Below are positions 19,101 through 28,730 of a stretch of 64,000 bases of DNA, piece by piece. This stretch comes from Inquilinus ginsengisoli_B (GTDB taxonomy: Bacteria; Pseudomonadota; Alphaproteobacteria; DSM-16000; Inquilinaceae). The notes beneath the pieces were generated by a model. That model saw nothing but the letters and a program-made list of their open reading frames with translations. It made no database searches and had not been told where the DNA came from. The stretch is from the NCBI RefSeq assembly GCF_050434925.1, contig NZ_JBNDJK010000001.1, positions 6,262,001 through 6,326,000 on the forward strand, written 5' to 3'. Both the position numbers and the translations under genes were made by a program. Numbering within the stretch: position 1 is the stretch's first letter; the number at the start of each line of letters is the position of its first letter.

Positions 19101-20210
19101 ATGCTGAAAGACGCGAGCGATGCGCGCAATTTCCCGATCGGCCGCTACGTGATGGTTGGTTCCTACGACCAGCAGATGTACGGCTTCCCTCCCAATATCC
19201 GCTATTTCGAATATGCGAGGGTGATGTCGGTCAGCGGCAGGAGGGTCGTTCTGGACCGGCCTCTTCGGCAAAGGCACAAGGACGATTACTGGGAAACCCT
19301 CCAGGATCCGAACTCCCTCGGCGTTGCTCGCATTTATGCGATCGATCGTGACGACCAGCGTCTGACATTGCGCGCCCGCATCAAGGACATCGAATTCCTG
19401 GCCGATCCCGACAAGGGGACACCGGGAAGCAAGCTCTACGGCGCTGCCCTCGAGATGAGCTTCGAGAACTGCGTCATCCCCCATTTCGTACCGACGCAGG
19501 CTCGCTTCGCTCGGGTCAGCGGCGGATCGGTGCTGAGCGGCGAGCTCGACAAGCTGGTCAGCATGGTCGTGTTCGACGGCACCACCACGAGGGATCTGTA
19601 TGAAGGAACCGGTGTGGACTATCTGTTGTTCAAGAACACCGATGCGACCAGCGGCTATGGGCTCGCGCCGCGCCAGCTGCGCGCCATCAATTCAACCCTC
19701 CGCGGCATCGAGTACGCACCGCTCACGTTCAAAGGATCGTGGACGACGCAACAGGTGGATGTCAACGGCAGCACCTTTGTCGGCGCCGGACCGGTTTTTG
19801 CCGAATGGCCGCCCGAAAACCTGGTCGTCGGGCAGGATGGGGTGAGCTGGGACGGCCGGCGACTGACGCTTTCCGCGATATCCTCGTCCGACCGCAATAA
19901 AATCTGGGCCCGCGCCGCCTGGGCAGGCGCGATCGTGTATGCGGACGCAGTGCCGTCTCCGAACTGGGGCATCGTCACCGATATCACCGGCGAGTCCGAC
20001 TCCATGCATTTCGATATCGATTGGAAAGCGGGCCCCGGCTCGGTGACGGGAACTCAACTCTATGTGCCCAGGCTGCACGACGTGACCGTGAGAGCCTCCC
20101 ATACCGCGCCGGGGCTGTCATGGAACGACACCGATGCCGGCCGTCAGATCACGCCTGCCGCCAGCCGGCCATTTCCTGAAAGCTATCCGGTGGACATCTC
20201 CGGTTTCTAA
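19101..20210 (+). pseudogene. Secreted protein, C-terminal part, out of frame with its N-terminus
   Basis: 369 residues from the first in-frame ATG after the C9 tract; the coding signal really continues from the upstream gene. The region is rich in beta-prone segments (GRYVMVGSYDQQMYGF, ARVMSVSGRRVVLDRPL, FENCVIPHFVPTQARF), consistent with a right-handed parallel beta-helix. No catalytic motif can be named. There is no ribosome-binding site before 19101, so independent translation is unlikely. It ends 228 bases before the asparagine-synthase-like gene. Confidence 0.6.
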
Positions 20211-20438
20211 TGATCCGTCAATCCTCCTCGTTCAGAGATCCTACAGACGCCGACACCTGACAGTTCGACAACATCTTGCTCACGTATCTTTCGGGAACGC
20301 CCGAGCGGTTATCTCAACCTTACCATCAGCAAGACGCCACAAATTCTGCACGCCCGTTGACGATGAAGCACGTGTGATCGCTGGGAGCTACTGACGCAAT
20401 CCACAATCGGCGCCTACAGCGAACAAGAGGACATCGAG

Positions 20439-21989
20439 ATGATCACAGAACTTGCAAGCAGCAGGACGCCATTGCCGACGAGCTTCCGGTTTCGCGATAG
20501 GTCGGGCGCAACCGAGATATCAGTACCGCTGACCACAACAGAGCAGTTGTACTATCGATCGGATGAAAGATCGCTCAGAATAAGCGACGATTTGCGAACC
20601 TTGCAAAGACCCAATGACGAACTTGACGAAGTCGCGATCTATTCATATCTGCAGTTTGGCGCTGTTGTTCCACCTCTAAGCCCCTGGAAATCAATCCGTC
20701 GATTTGTTCCTGGGACGACCACGATCGTCTCCAATGCCAGCACGCCATCAGTTCGTAGATCATGCCCACAGAAGCCTCCGACCCAAGCCATTCGCTCGCC
20801 GAACATTGAGCAACAGATCTCGATGGTCGTATCGGCGCTTGATCGGTCCCTGCTCGAGCATTGCGCGGGGCGTCCGGTCACGATCCTGTTTAGCGGCGGG
20901 GTCGATTCCGGGCTCCTGGCGGCCAGAGCGGCCGTCCTTAGACTGAAGAACGTCACTCTCGTCAACTACAGCTTCGGCCCGAACGACGCGGAATCGATGC
21001 TTGCTGAGCAGATGGCCCGCCATCTCGGGCTGAAGTTCGTACGAATCATGGAGGATACTGGCGGCTCGGATGTTGCCGATGTCCTGCGGCATGCCGGTGT
21101 CTATTACCGAACTCTCTTCGGCGATCACTCCGTCGCCCCGACATGTGCGATGATCCGTGCGGCCATTCCCCAATGTGAAGCCGGCGGTATCGTTCTTGAA
21201 GGGACAGGGGCAGATTCAGGCTTCGGGGAATTCGGCAGGGCCATGCAATGGCAACGTGTCTATGCGCTGCCAGCTTGGAGCCGGAAACTCGGCGCCATGG
21301 CCTATCGGACAACGCGGGCCTGGGGAGGGGAAAGCAAGCTTGAGTATTACTTGCGGATCCTTCGCCGTGCCGAGCAGCTGAAGCACCCATTCGCGGCCGT
21401 TGCCGAAAATGCATTGCTCGGTATTGCTTATCACCCATCGAAGGAAGACGTCGACGCCATCGAAGAGCACCTGGCTGGATGGCTGCCCCATCTGTCGCCG
21501 CCCGATCCTCGCCTGCAGCTGGCGGCATTCGACCTGTCGCTGGGTTGTGCCTCGATCACTGCACAGAAATCGCGATCGCTGTTCGACGGGACGTCACTGG
21601 ATGTCGTCTACCCTTACCTCCTGCCGGATATGGTCAATGTGGCGTTTGCGTCGGTCGACTGGCCCGGATCTGGGACGGAAGTGAAGCGGGTCTTGAAGGC
21701 TGCGCTGGCGCAGCACGTTCCATCCACGATGGTGTATAGGGCCAAGAGCGGGTTCGTCGCCTCGATGCCTGACAAATTTGGGCATAGAGCCTTTCTGACG
21801 GCGTTCGACAAACTGCTGGAGCCGCAGGCGCCGCTGAGCCGCTTTCTCGACCGCAAGTTCCTTCTTGCCATCAGGTCGAAGCTGGCCACGAAGCAGAAGC
21901 TGCCACCGCAAACCGAATATTTCATATGGTGTGCCGTGTTCGGCAACGAGTGGATCGAACAGGTCTCGAGGGGTAACTTGAACTCCTGA
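20439..21989 (+). CDS. Asparagine-synthase-like ATP-dependent amidotransferase
   Basis: 516-residue member of the Asn_synthase superfamily. The ATP-pyrophosphatase loop is intact at residues 152-157 (SGGVDS), followed by GIVLEGTGADSGFGEFGR, the counterpart of the synthetase acceptor region. The N-terminus (MITELASS) lacks the Cys2 nucleophile of class II glutamine amidotransferases, and that half is degenerate, so free ammonia or another amine may be used. Such proteins can amidate uronic acids in surface polysaccharides; lasso-peptide and beta-lactam cyclases are relatives, but no precursor or protease gene is seen. ATG 20439 has AAGAGGA upstream. Confidence 0.82.
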   Translation: MITELASSRTPLPTSFRFRDRSGATEISVPLTTTEQLYYRSDERSLRISDDLRTLQRPNDELDEVAIYSYLQFGAVVPPLSPWKSIRRFVPGTTTIVSNASTPSVRRSCPQKPPTQAIRSPNIEQQISMVVSALDRSLLEHCAGRPVTILFSGGVDSGLLAARAAVLRLKNVTLVNYSFGPNDAESMLAEQMARHLGLKFVRIMEDTGGSDVADVLRHAGVYYRTLFGDHSVAPTCAMIRAAIPQCEAGGIVLEGTGADSGFGEFGRAMQWQRVYALPAWSRKLGAMAYRTTRAWGGESKLEYYLRILRRAEQLKHPFAAVAENALLGIAYHPSKEDVDAIEEHLAGWLPHLSPPDPRLQLAAFDLSLGCASITAQKSRSLFDGTSLDVVYPYLLPDMVNVAFASVDWPGSGTEVKRVLKAALAQHVPSTMVYRAKSGFVASMPDKFGHRAFLTAFDKLLEPQAPLSRFLDRKFLLAIRSKLATKQKLPPQTEYFIWCAVFGNEWIEQVSRGNLNS

Positions 21990-21995
21990 TCGTCC

Positions 21996-22022
21996 GGGCC
22001 GGCGCTATCATTATGCCGGCCC
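21996..22022. terminator. Terminator-like hairpin after the amidotransferase
   Basis: GGGCCGGC (21996-22003) pairs perfectly with GCCGGCCC (22015-22022), starting six bases after the stop codon and lying between convergent genes. No T-tract. Confidence 0.5.
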
Positions 22023-22284
22023 TCGGAAGGGCATCATACGACAGATCCGACCGAGGAAGCCGTCGCCTTCGGCCGAATTCTTGCGATCCGACCCGCCGCC
22101 CGCGATCATCTGGGATGCCGTGCAGCTCTCTACCCGCGCCTGGCAGCGCACGCGGCGAAGAGCTGGCCTCCGGCTGGCTTGCGTCGAAATTCAGGGCCGG
22201 CGTCGATCCGCGCGGGAGATCACGGGGACCGATCTGTCCCGGCGGCGCAGCCGCCGGGCTACGATTGCGATGCGAAGCCGGCGT

Positions 22285-23481
22285 TCAGGCCTGGCGCTCA
22301 CGCAGCATCCGGATGGCGTTCTTCAGAGGTGTCGGCAGATAGGTCCGAAGGCCGGGCCTCAGACCCGACGGCAAGCGCCATTCTGCAAGGTCGAGCGACG
22401 GTGCGATGACAGGCTGCGAGTATCGCAGGCTGTCGATCAAGTCGCGATAGCGCTCCGTCATGAGGCCGATGCCGAAGTGGTCACGCGCTTTCCGGCTCGC
22501 CCGGGCCGCCATCTCCGCACGGCCGGCCTCGTCCTCGGCGAGCCGGACGATCGCCCGGGCCGCTGATCGCGAGTCGCCGACGGGAAACAGAAACCCATTC
22601 ACACCGTGCTCGACCGACAGGTCGGTGACACCTTGGATGTAAGAGGCAACCGGCACGCAGCCCGCGGCCATGGCCTCGACCAGCGTCAACCCCAGCCCCT
22701 CGAACCGGGAAGGCATCAGAAGCACGTCATGCTCCGCCAGGAGCTTGCCGATCATGCTCGGCGCCACCGCACCGCGGAACTGGACGCGGCCTCCAAGACT
22801 TGCGCACTGCGCCTTCAGCCGGGCGAGGTCGGGTCCGTCGCCGGCCACCGTGAGGGTGATGGAGGCAGGCAGTTTGCGGAAGATCCGCGGCAGCCAGAGC
22901 ACGCCTTTGGCCTGGTCCTCGACCCGCCCGAGATAGAGCACCCGCAGGCTCTTAGACGAGCGCTCGGGGCGCGCCAATGCCAATCCGGCGGTATCGATCC
23001 CATTCGGGATGGCGACCGTCCAGCCGCGATCGAAGCCGTACCGGTGCACGAGATCAGTCTTGATCCGCGGTGAGACCCCGACTGTCGCATGGACATGGTC
23101 GCGGATTGCGCGGGCTGCCGCATAGGTCCCGGGCGTGATGTTATGAACGATCATGATCCGGGTGATGCGTGGATCCAAATAGCGGACGGCATTGGTCTGG
23201 ACCGGGTCGGCAAGCACATTTACGAACACGCCGTGAAAGCCGTCCTCGATCGCCCTCACCATCGCCCGCATGCGCGCATGGTCATCGTCGTCGGGCCGGC
23301 CGACCGTGTTGCCGTGATCCCTTTCCGTGCGGAACATCGGGCTGTCCGCCGCAGCGTGAGCATTCGGTCCGCACCCCAGCCAGCGAAGCTCGATCCCGGC
23401 GCCGGCGAGGCCGGTTCGCAGATGCCGAAACACTGAATATGTCCCGCCGATATGGGGAAACCCGAAATAGGCGAGCTTCAT
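22285..23481 (-). CDS. Glycosyltransferase family 4
   Basis: 398-residue GT-B transferase. Segments: MKLAYFGFPHIGGTYSVFRH, IPNGIDTAGLALARPER, LRVLYLGRVEDQAKGVLWLP, LTVAGDGPDLARLKA and the EX7E donor motif in PSRFEGLGLTLVEAMAAG. It lies 19 bases downstream of the WecA-like gene, so it may add the second sugar to the undecaprenyl-PP-linked primer. Leftward, last gene of this pair. Confidence 0.87.
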   Translation of the reverse strand: MKLAYFGFPHIGGTYSVFRHLRTGLAGAGIELRWLGCGPNAHAAADSPMFRTERDHGNTVGRPDDDDHARMRAMVRAIEDGFHGVFVNVLADPVQTNAVRYLDPRITRIMIVHNITPGTYAAARAIRDHVHATVGVSPRIKTDLVHRYGFDRGWTVAIPNGIDTAGLALARPERSSKSLRVLYLGRVEDQAKGVLWLPRIFRKLPASITLTVAGDGPDLARLKAQCASLGGRVQFRGAVAPSMIGKLLAEHDVLLMPSRFEGLGLTLVEAMAAGCVPVASYIQGVTDLSVEHGVNGFLFPVGDSRSAARAIVRLAEDEAGRAEMAARASRKARDHFGIGLMTERYRDLIDSLRYSQPVIAPSLDLAEWRLPSGLRPGLRTYLPTPLKNAIRMLRERQA

Positions 23482-23499
23482 CCGGACGCTCCTGCGGGA

Positions 23500-24579
23500 T
23501 CACATACGTGTGGTGGCCGTCGGCCGAAGCGGCCGTGCCCGGCGGACCGAGATCCAGACGAATCCGCAATGGATTGCGACCGGAAGCAGTAGTCCGATAG
23601 TGAGCAGCTGGTCGGAGACGGCGTAGACGGTTCCGACATAGGCGATTGCACCGCACAGGATGGAGAGGCCGACGATCACGCCGGTCGTGGCGGCATGGGT
23701 GAGCCCACGCTCCAGAAGCAGATGATGCAAGTGCCAGCGATCGGGAGAGAAGGGGCTGCGGCCCGCGTGCAGCCGGCGCGCCATCAGGTTGAGCGTGTCG
23801 ACCATCGGGATGATGCAGACCCAGAGCAGGACGGGAAACGGAATGGTCGGTTGCGGTCCCGACGACATGTCGACGATGAAGTAGGCGACCGCGGCGCCCA
23901 GCATCGTGCTGCCGGCGTCGCCCATGAAAACGAGCGCGCGCGGCCGCCATCTATGGCGCATATTGAAGGTGAGGAAGCCCAGAACCACGGCCAGCAGCAG
24001 GAACAGCTGCGTGATGGCTGCATCGCGCCCAAGGAAGGAGGCCATCAGGGCCAGCCAGAACAGCGCCGAGGCGGCGACCCCCCCGGCGAGACCATCGAGA
24101 CCGTCGATCATGTTGAAGGCATTGGTCAGCCCGACCAGGAACAGGACAGTGACGCAAAAGACCAGCGCCGACAGGATCGGATCCGCGACGATGGCGTGAA
24201 CGTCCACGAAGGCGCTGCCGAAATTGCCGATCGAGCGCCCGCCGATGCCGACCATGATGATCGCTGCCGTCGCCTGGATCATCAGCCGCCAGAGCGGGCG
24301 GAGATTCAGGCGATCGTCGAGGGCTCCGACCGCGACGAGGATCGCAAGACCGGCGATGAACGACCAGGGAGCCCGCAAGGACGGCTCGAGCACACATGTT
24401 CCGATGACATAGGCGGCGAACATCGCCAGCCCGCCGCAGACTGGGATCACCCCTTCATGCGCCTTGCGTGCGGTCGGATGATCGACGAGCCCGAATCTGG
24501 GGGCGATCCGCTGCAGCCAGACGACCAGAACCACAGCAAGGAGAAAGCCGTTCAGTAGATGGGCGGCTAAATTCGGCAT
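23500..24579 (-). CDS. WecA/TagO-like undecaprenyl-phosphate HexNAc-1-P transferase
   Basis: 359-residue polytopic membrane enzyme that initiates lipid-linked oligosaccharide synthesis by moving GlcNAc-1-P (or similar) onto undecaprenyl phosphate. Motifs: DHPTARKAHEG, VGALDDRLNLRP (metal-binding Asp pair), NAFNMIDGLDGLAGG, and the histidine motif RWHLHHLLLERG near the C-terminus. About ten TM spans. ATG 24579 has AGGGGG six bases upstream and is preferred over ATG 24594. It supplies the initiating step for the Wzx/Wzy system in this locus. Confidence 0.92.
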   Translation of the reverse strand: MPNLAAHLLNGFLLAVVLVVWLQRIAPRFGLVDHPTARKAHEGVIPVCGGLAMFAAYVIGTCVLEPSLRAPWSFIAGLAILVAVGALDDRLNLRPLWRLMIQATAAIIMVGIGGRSIGNFGSAFVDVHAIVADPILSALVFCVTVLFLVGLTNAFNMIDGLDGLAGGVAASALFWLALMASFLGRDAAITQLFLLLAVVLGFLTFNMRHRWRPRALVFMGDAGSTMLGAAVAYFIVDMSSGPQPTIPFPVLLWVCIIPMVDTLNLMARRLHAGRSPFSPDRWHLHHLLLERGLTHAATTGVIVGLSILCGAIAYVGTVYAVSDQLLTIGLLLPVAIHCGFVWISVRRARPLRPTATTRM

Positions 24580-24974
24580 CGCGCCCCCTTTCATGAACCG
24601 TAATCTTCGTGGAGCGCCGGACGGCGCATAAAGGCCGGATGAATCGGCGGCCCGAAGCCCGCCTTGGAACTCTAGGCAACGGCCTTGCTATGTTCGATTC
24701 GGACAAACTGGTGGTCCGCTCTATCCGGAAGGAGAATTCCATCATTGCGGCCGCAGTCTTTGGACGCAGGGGACGACAAAGTTCTCAAACCGACGGTCCC
24801 GTTGCGGGCCTTCCTCTTTTGCAGGAGCCCGGCCGTTTCCAGCGACAATCAACCATTCGCAGGGCGGCGCGCCGTCGGGAATCGCACCGGAGGACAGCAC
24901 GAGCGATCGATACAGAGAATTCATGGACGGGCTTCAAGCCCATACCGCAGTCCGTCGCTGATCCGGCCTGGCTC
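24580..24974. other. Intergenic region
   Basis: 395 bases between the WecA-like gene and the DUF218 gene, both leftward. No supported gene; presumably the promoter of the WecA-GT pair. Confidence 0.4.
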
Positions 24975-25562
24975 TCAGAACGCCGTGACGCCGTATTGGA
25001 GGGAATACCATGCGATCTTCAGGTATTCCTTCAGCACCATGAGGCCGCCGTCGTCGCGTATCATCTGCCGGTAGGATTCGCTCCGCTCGACTGGTGCTGA
25101 CATCCATTCCAATTGCGGCAGGACCAGCCGGAAGCAGGCGAGAGCCCGACGGGTATGATACCAACTCGTGACCAGGATGGCGCGTCGTGCGCCCATCGCC
25201 ATCAGCATGGGAGCGGAGAACTCCGCGTTCTCCCACGTGTTCTGGGCGGCGCATTCAACCTGGATCGCCTCCCGCGGCACGCCCGAGTCCACCATGTGGC
25301 TTCGGATGCTCTCGCAATCGCCGACGCCCGTCACGAGAACCCTCGGCGCGAGCCCCTGCCGGTAGAGGGCGGCTGCGCGCCAGGCCCGGTTCGGCCCGCT
25401 GCCGCCGAGGACGACGATGACATCGGCCGGCTCGAGCGGGGTTCGGACGAGAAGCAGCGGTTCCGAAGCCTTCACGGCCACCGCGACGGCAACGCAGCTG
25501 GTGAGCGAGATCAGCATGATCGCCACACAGATCCGGCGGGTTCTGGGGGATCGAGGCTTCAT
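24975..25562 (-). CDS. YdcF/ElyC-family (DUF218) membrane protein
   Basis: 195 residues. It has one N-terminal signal/anchor (ICVAIMLISLTSCVAVAVAV) and a DUF218 domain (ADVIVVLGGSGPNRAWRAAALY; PRVLVTGVGDCESIRS; AILVTSWYHTRRALACF). ElyC-type proteins affect envelope lipid-carrier metabolism; the exact reaction is not established. Its position at the end of the methyltransferase-rfbF-PIG-L operon suggests a role in EPS carrier handling. ATG 25562 is chosen because the N-terminal hydrophobic segment then sits at the usual place. Confidence 0.82.
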   Translation of the reverse strand: MKPRSPRTRRICVAIMLISLTSCVAVAVAVKASEPLLLVRTPLEPADVIVVLGGSGPNRAWRAAALYRQGLAPRVLVTGVGDCESIRSHMVDSGVPREAIQVECAAQNTWENAEFSAPMLMAMGARRAILVTSWYHTRRALACFRLVLPQLEWMSAPVERSESYRQMIRDDGGLMVLKEYLKIAWYSLQYGVTAF

Positions 25563-25603
25563 CACCTCGGCGTCTCCGCGGATAGGCCCCGATCGTAGCA
25601 ACC

Positions 25604-26257
25604 TCAACCGATCAACCCTTTGGGCAGGACGAAGGCCTCGGCATAGCGCTCCGGCGCCCGGCACTCCATACCGCGCAGGCGGGCCAGCCCCCGGAACGTC
25701 TCGGCATCGAACCAGTCCTTCGACCGCTGCGTGCCGAAATGGGCCAGAAGAAGCTCGATCTTGCGCTCAAGGACATCGGAGTCGAGCGGTACATAGAGGT
25801 TCGGCTGGCCGAGATCGCCATCCCATTTTGGAATCTCATATTCAAGGATGAGATGATCGCGGAAGGCATTCCAGGTCAACCGGCAGGTCTCCTGGTGGTC
25901 CTGGTGCGCGTCGGTCCGGCGATGGGTCAGGACGACATCCGGATTGCTGCGAGCCTTCAGTTCGGAGAACCAGGCCTTGATCTCGCCGCCCTGGTAGGGA
26001 AAGAAGCTGTCCCTGAAGGCGGCGAGCTCGACGACGGAACTCGCCGCACCGGCGAGGAAGGCGGCGGCGGAAGCCTCGGCCTCCGCCGCGCGCGGACCGG
26101 CGGCGCTAAGCACGCACCAATGGACGTGGAGCCGGACTCCGGCCGCGATCCACGACAGAAGCGTGCCCCCTGCCCCGATCTCGATATCATCGGAATGGGC
26201 GCCGAGGCAAAGAACGGTGAGGTCTTCGCCCGGCCGCGCCAGACCCAATGCCCTCAT
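25604..26257 (-). CDS. PIG-L family deacetylase
   Basis: 217-residue zinc-dependent N-deacetylase of the LmbE/PIG-L fold. Motifs: CLGAHSDDIEIGAGG (AHxDD metal site) and THRRTDAHQDHQETC (HxxH). Substrate is probably an N-acetylated sugar nucleotide or glycan intermediate. The start overlaps the stop of the rfbF gene as TGATG, giving tight coupling. Cytoplasmic; no signal peptide. Confidence 0.88.
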   Translation of the reverse strand: MRALGLARPGEDLTVLCLGAHSDDIEIGAGGTLLSWIAAGVRLHVHWCVLSAAGPRAAEAEASAAAFLAGAASSVVELAAFRDSFFPYQGGEIKAWFSELKARSNPDVVLTHRRTDAHQDHQETCRLTWNAFRDHLILEYEIPKWDGDLGQPNLYVPLDSDVLERKIELLLAHFGTQRSKDWFDAETFRGLARLRGMECRAPERYAEAFVLPKGLIG

Positions 26258-27066
26258 CAGGCCAGCACCAGGGTCTTGGCCTTCTCCTTGGGCGGGCGCG
26301 GCACGCGCCAGGGCATCTTGCCCTGTTCGACCATATCCTCGAGAGCCTGACGATCCTTCAGCGTGTCCATGGAGCGCCAGAACCCCTCATGCTTGTAGGC
26401 CATGATCTGGTTCACCTCGATGAGCCTCCGGAAAGGCTCGAGGACAAGGTCCTCGCCCTCTTGCATGAAATCGAAGATCTCGCGCCGGAACAGGAAGTAG
26501 CCACCATTGATCCAGATATCGGAACGATCGGAGCTGCGGAAGTCGTGCACCTCGCCATCCTTGCCGATATCCGCCAGGTGATAGGTCAGGGGCGGGCGCA
26601 CAGCCATGAAGCAGGCGACCTTTCCGCTTTTCTTGAAGCGGTCGATCATGTCGTCGAGGTCGCAGTTGGTCAGGCCGTCGCTGTAATTGGCCAGGAAGAT
26701 CTCCTCGTCCCGCACCTGATCCCGCACGGCCCACAGACGCTCGCCGATATTGCGCCAGATCCCGGTGTCGATGAGGGTAACCCGCCAATCCCTATCCGGC
26801 TCATTCAGCAACTCGACATTGGCGCCGAAGCCCGAGATCACGCAATCGGAAAAATTCTGCGGGCGATAATTGAGGAAGAAGTCCTTGACGATTCCAGCCT
26901 TGTATCCCAAGCAAAGAATGAAATCGGAGTGCCCGTATTGCCGATAATACTGCATTACATGCCATAGTATCGGCTGGTGACCGATCAGTATCATTGGTTT
27001 TGGGACAGTCTCGGAGTACTCACGAATTCGGGTCCCCAAGCCGCCGCAGAAAAGAACCACTTTCAT
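26257..27066 (-). CDS. rfbF: Glucose-1-phosphate cytidylyltransferase
   Basis: 269-residue nucleotidyltransferase making CDP-glucose from CTP and glucose-1-P, the entry to CDP-dideoxy and branched sugars. Motifs: VVLFCGGLGTRIREYSE, PKPMILIGHQPILWHVM, FLANYSDGLTN, INGGYFLFRREIFDF and HEGFWRSMDTLKD. It starts at ATG 27066, sharing a base with the upstream methyltransferase stop (TGATG). A second homologue lies at 31704-32531. No obvious CDP-glucose 4,6-dehydratase gene is in the locus. Confidence 0.92.
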   Translation of the reverse strand: MKVVLFCGGLGTRIREYSETVPKPMILIGHQPILWHVMQYYRQYGHSDFILCLGYKAGIVKDFFLNYRPQNFSDCVISGFGANVELLNEPDRDWRVTLIDTGIWRNIGERLWAVRDQVRDEEIFLANYSDGLTNCDLDDMIDRFKKSGKVACFMAVRPPLTYHLADIGKDGEVHDFRSSDRSDIWINGGYFLFRREIFDFMQEGEDLVLEPFRRLIEVNQIMAYKHEGFWRSMDTLKDRQALEDMVEQGKMPWRVPRPPKEKAKTLVLA

Positions 27067-28376
27067 CAGAGCAATTCCTTCGGACCGATAACCGCCACCT
27101 CGGGGATCGGAACGATGAATTTTCCACCCCACTCGGCGACATGGCGCATCTGCTGAACGATCTCGTCTTTGAGATTCCAGGGCAGGATCAGGATATAGTC
27201 GGGCTTGGCCGCGTCGATGGCTTCCACCGAAAGGATGGGAATTCGCATGCCGGGCGTGAACTGCCCCTGCTTGTAGGGATTGCGGTCGACCGTGAAATCC
27301 AGGAAGTCCGGGCCAATGCCGCAATAGTTCAGCAGCGTATTGCCTTTGCCCGGCGCCCCATACCCGCAGATGGTCTTGCCCGCGTTCTTCGCCTCGATCA
27401 GGAAGGACAGAAGCCGGCGCTTCGTGCGGCGAACCTGCTCGGCGAAGGACGCGTAACTTGCGATGTCGCGAAAGCCCAGCCGGTGTTCGCGGGCCAGGAG
27501 ATCGGGGACGCTCTTCTCGGTCGGTCGGGCCGAGCCGGCATGGGACAGATACACGCGCAGCGAGCCGCCATGGGTCGGAAGCTCCTCCACATCGATGATC
27601 CTCAGGTCATGCCTGGCCGCCAGCCGTTCAATCGTGACCAGCGAGAAATACGAGAAGTGCTCGTGATAGATCGTGTCGAACTGGTTTTCCGCCATCAGCC
27701 GTTCGAGATGCGGGAACTCCAGCGTGATGACGCCTTCCGGCTTCAGCAGCCGAGCCAGGCCCGCGACGAAGTCGTTAAGTTGCGGGACCTGGGCCAGCAC
27801 ATTGTTGCCGACGATAAGATCGGCCTGCTTTCCCTCGGCGACGAGTGTCCCGGCAAGATCGAAGCCGAAGAAGTCGACCAGGGTCGGGACGCCCTTCTCG
27901 ATCGCCACCTTGGCGACGTTGGCCGCCGGCTCTACCCCCAGGACGGGAACGCCGAGCGGCAGGAAGTGCTGCAGCAGGTAGCCGTCATTGCTCGCGATTT
28001 CGACGACCAGGCTGTCCGTTCCGAGTCCGAGCCGCTGCTTGATCATTTCGCAATAGGCTTTGGCATGCGCGAGCCAGCTCGTCGAATAGGACGAGAAATA
28101 GGCATACTCGCGGAAGATGTTCTCCGGGCTCACATATTCCCGGAGCTGGACAAGGAAGCACTCGCCGCAGACCAGCACGTGGAGCGGAAAATGCGGCTCC
28201 ATCTCATCGAGCTGCTCGGGGGTGATGACGGTCTGGCACAGTGGCGAGGAGCCGAGATCGACGAAGACATGCTCGAGATGACTGCCGCAAAGACGGCAGC
28301 GGGCTGCGTGAGCGAGCTGAGTCCCATGTGCCGCGTCAACAACGTCGGTTGGTGTATCGATTAACTGGATATTCAT
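27066..28376 (-). CDS. Three-domain SAM-dependent C-methyltransferase (TylC3/NovU-like)
   Basis: 436-residue sugar C-methyltransferase. The N-terminal zinc-binding domain has CRLCG and CGEC. The central Rossmann domain starts at VVEIASNDGYLLQHFLP, with FDTIYHEHFSYFS (HEHFSY acts in this family). The C-terminal domain shows ICGYGAPGKGNTLLNYCG and ILILPWNLKDEI. These enzymes add a methyl branch at C3 of a keto-deoxysugar nucleotide; directly next to rfbF it suggests a CDP-linked branched sugar. ATG 28376 is chosen as the first start before the zinc domain. Confidence 0.9.
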   Translation of the reverse strand: MNIQLIDTPTDVVDAAHGTQLAHAARCRLCGSHLEHVFVDLGSSPLCQTVITPEQLDEMEPHFPLHVLVCGECFLVQLREYVSPENIFREYAYFSSYSTSWLAHAKAYCEMIKQRLGLGTDSLVVEIASNDGYLLQHFLPLGVPVLGVEPAANVAKVAIEKGVPTLVDFFGFDLAGTLVAEGKQADLIVGNNVLAQVPQLNDFVAGLARLLKPEGVITLEFPHLERLMAENQFDTIYHEHFSYFSLVTIERLAARHDLRIIDVEELPTHGGSLRVYLSHAGSARPTEKSVPDLLAREHRLGFRDIASYASFAEQVRRTKRRLLSFLIEAKNAGKTICGYGAPGKGNTLLNYCGIGPDFLDFTVDRNPYKQGQFTPGMRIPILSVEAIDAAKPDYILILPWNLKDEIVQQMRHVAEWGGKFIVPIPEVAVIGPKELL

Positions 28377-28730
28377 CCCCAATCTCCATGGACGCCGTTT
28401 GCGCCCTTTCGGTATCAGGAGACCGCCAACGCGGCCGGCGCGAACTGGGGCCAAGCCCCGCTTCACCAAATCGTCAAATTTGTTTCATGCTTGATTTCTC
28501 TGCCGACAGCGCAGCGATGCTGTCTCCCAACGGGAAGTGTAGCAACCAAGTAGATCTATACGATCACACCATTAAGATTGACTTGCCATGTATCAGAGTG
28601 GATAGCTGAAGCCCATTATTTGAGCGGGTGACTAATTCGTTCAAGTGATGCATTCGGATCGCGCAGCTACCCCGAAATGGGTAGGAAGAAACGCTGATAT
28701 CGGAAACACCCATCAGCTCCCCGGGCGTGA
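28377..28730. other. Intergenic region
   Basis: 354 bases between the flippase stop and the C-methyltransferase start, both leftward. AT content rises around 28480-28660. Probable promoter for the methyltransferase-rfbF-PIG-L-DUF218 operon; no gene seen. Confidence 0.4.

Noticed and set aside
20439..21989. Lasso-peptide or beta-lactam biosynthesis cluster reading of the Asn-synthase homologue
   Set aside because: No precursor peptide, McjB-like protease or transporter nearby; the EPS context explains it better.
26994..28364. 456-codon plus-strand frame
   Set aside because: Antisense of the C-methyltransferase gene; no recognisable domain.
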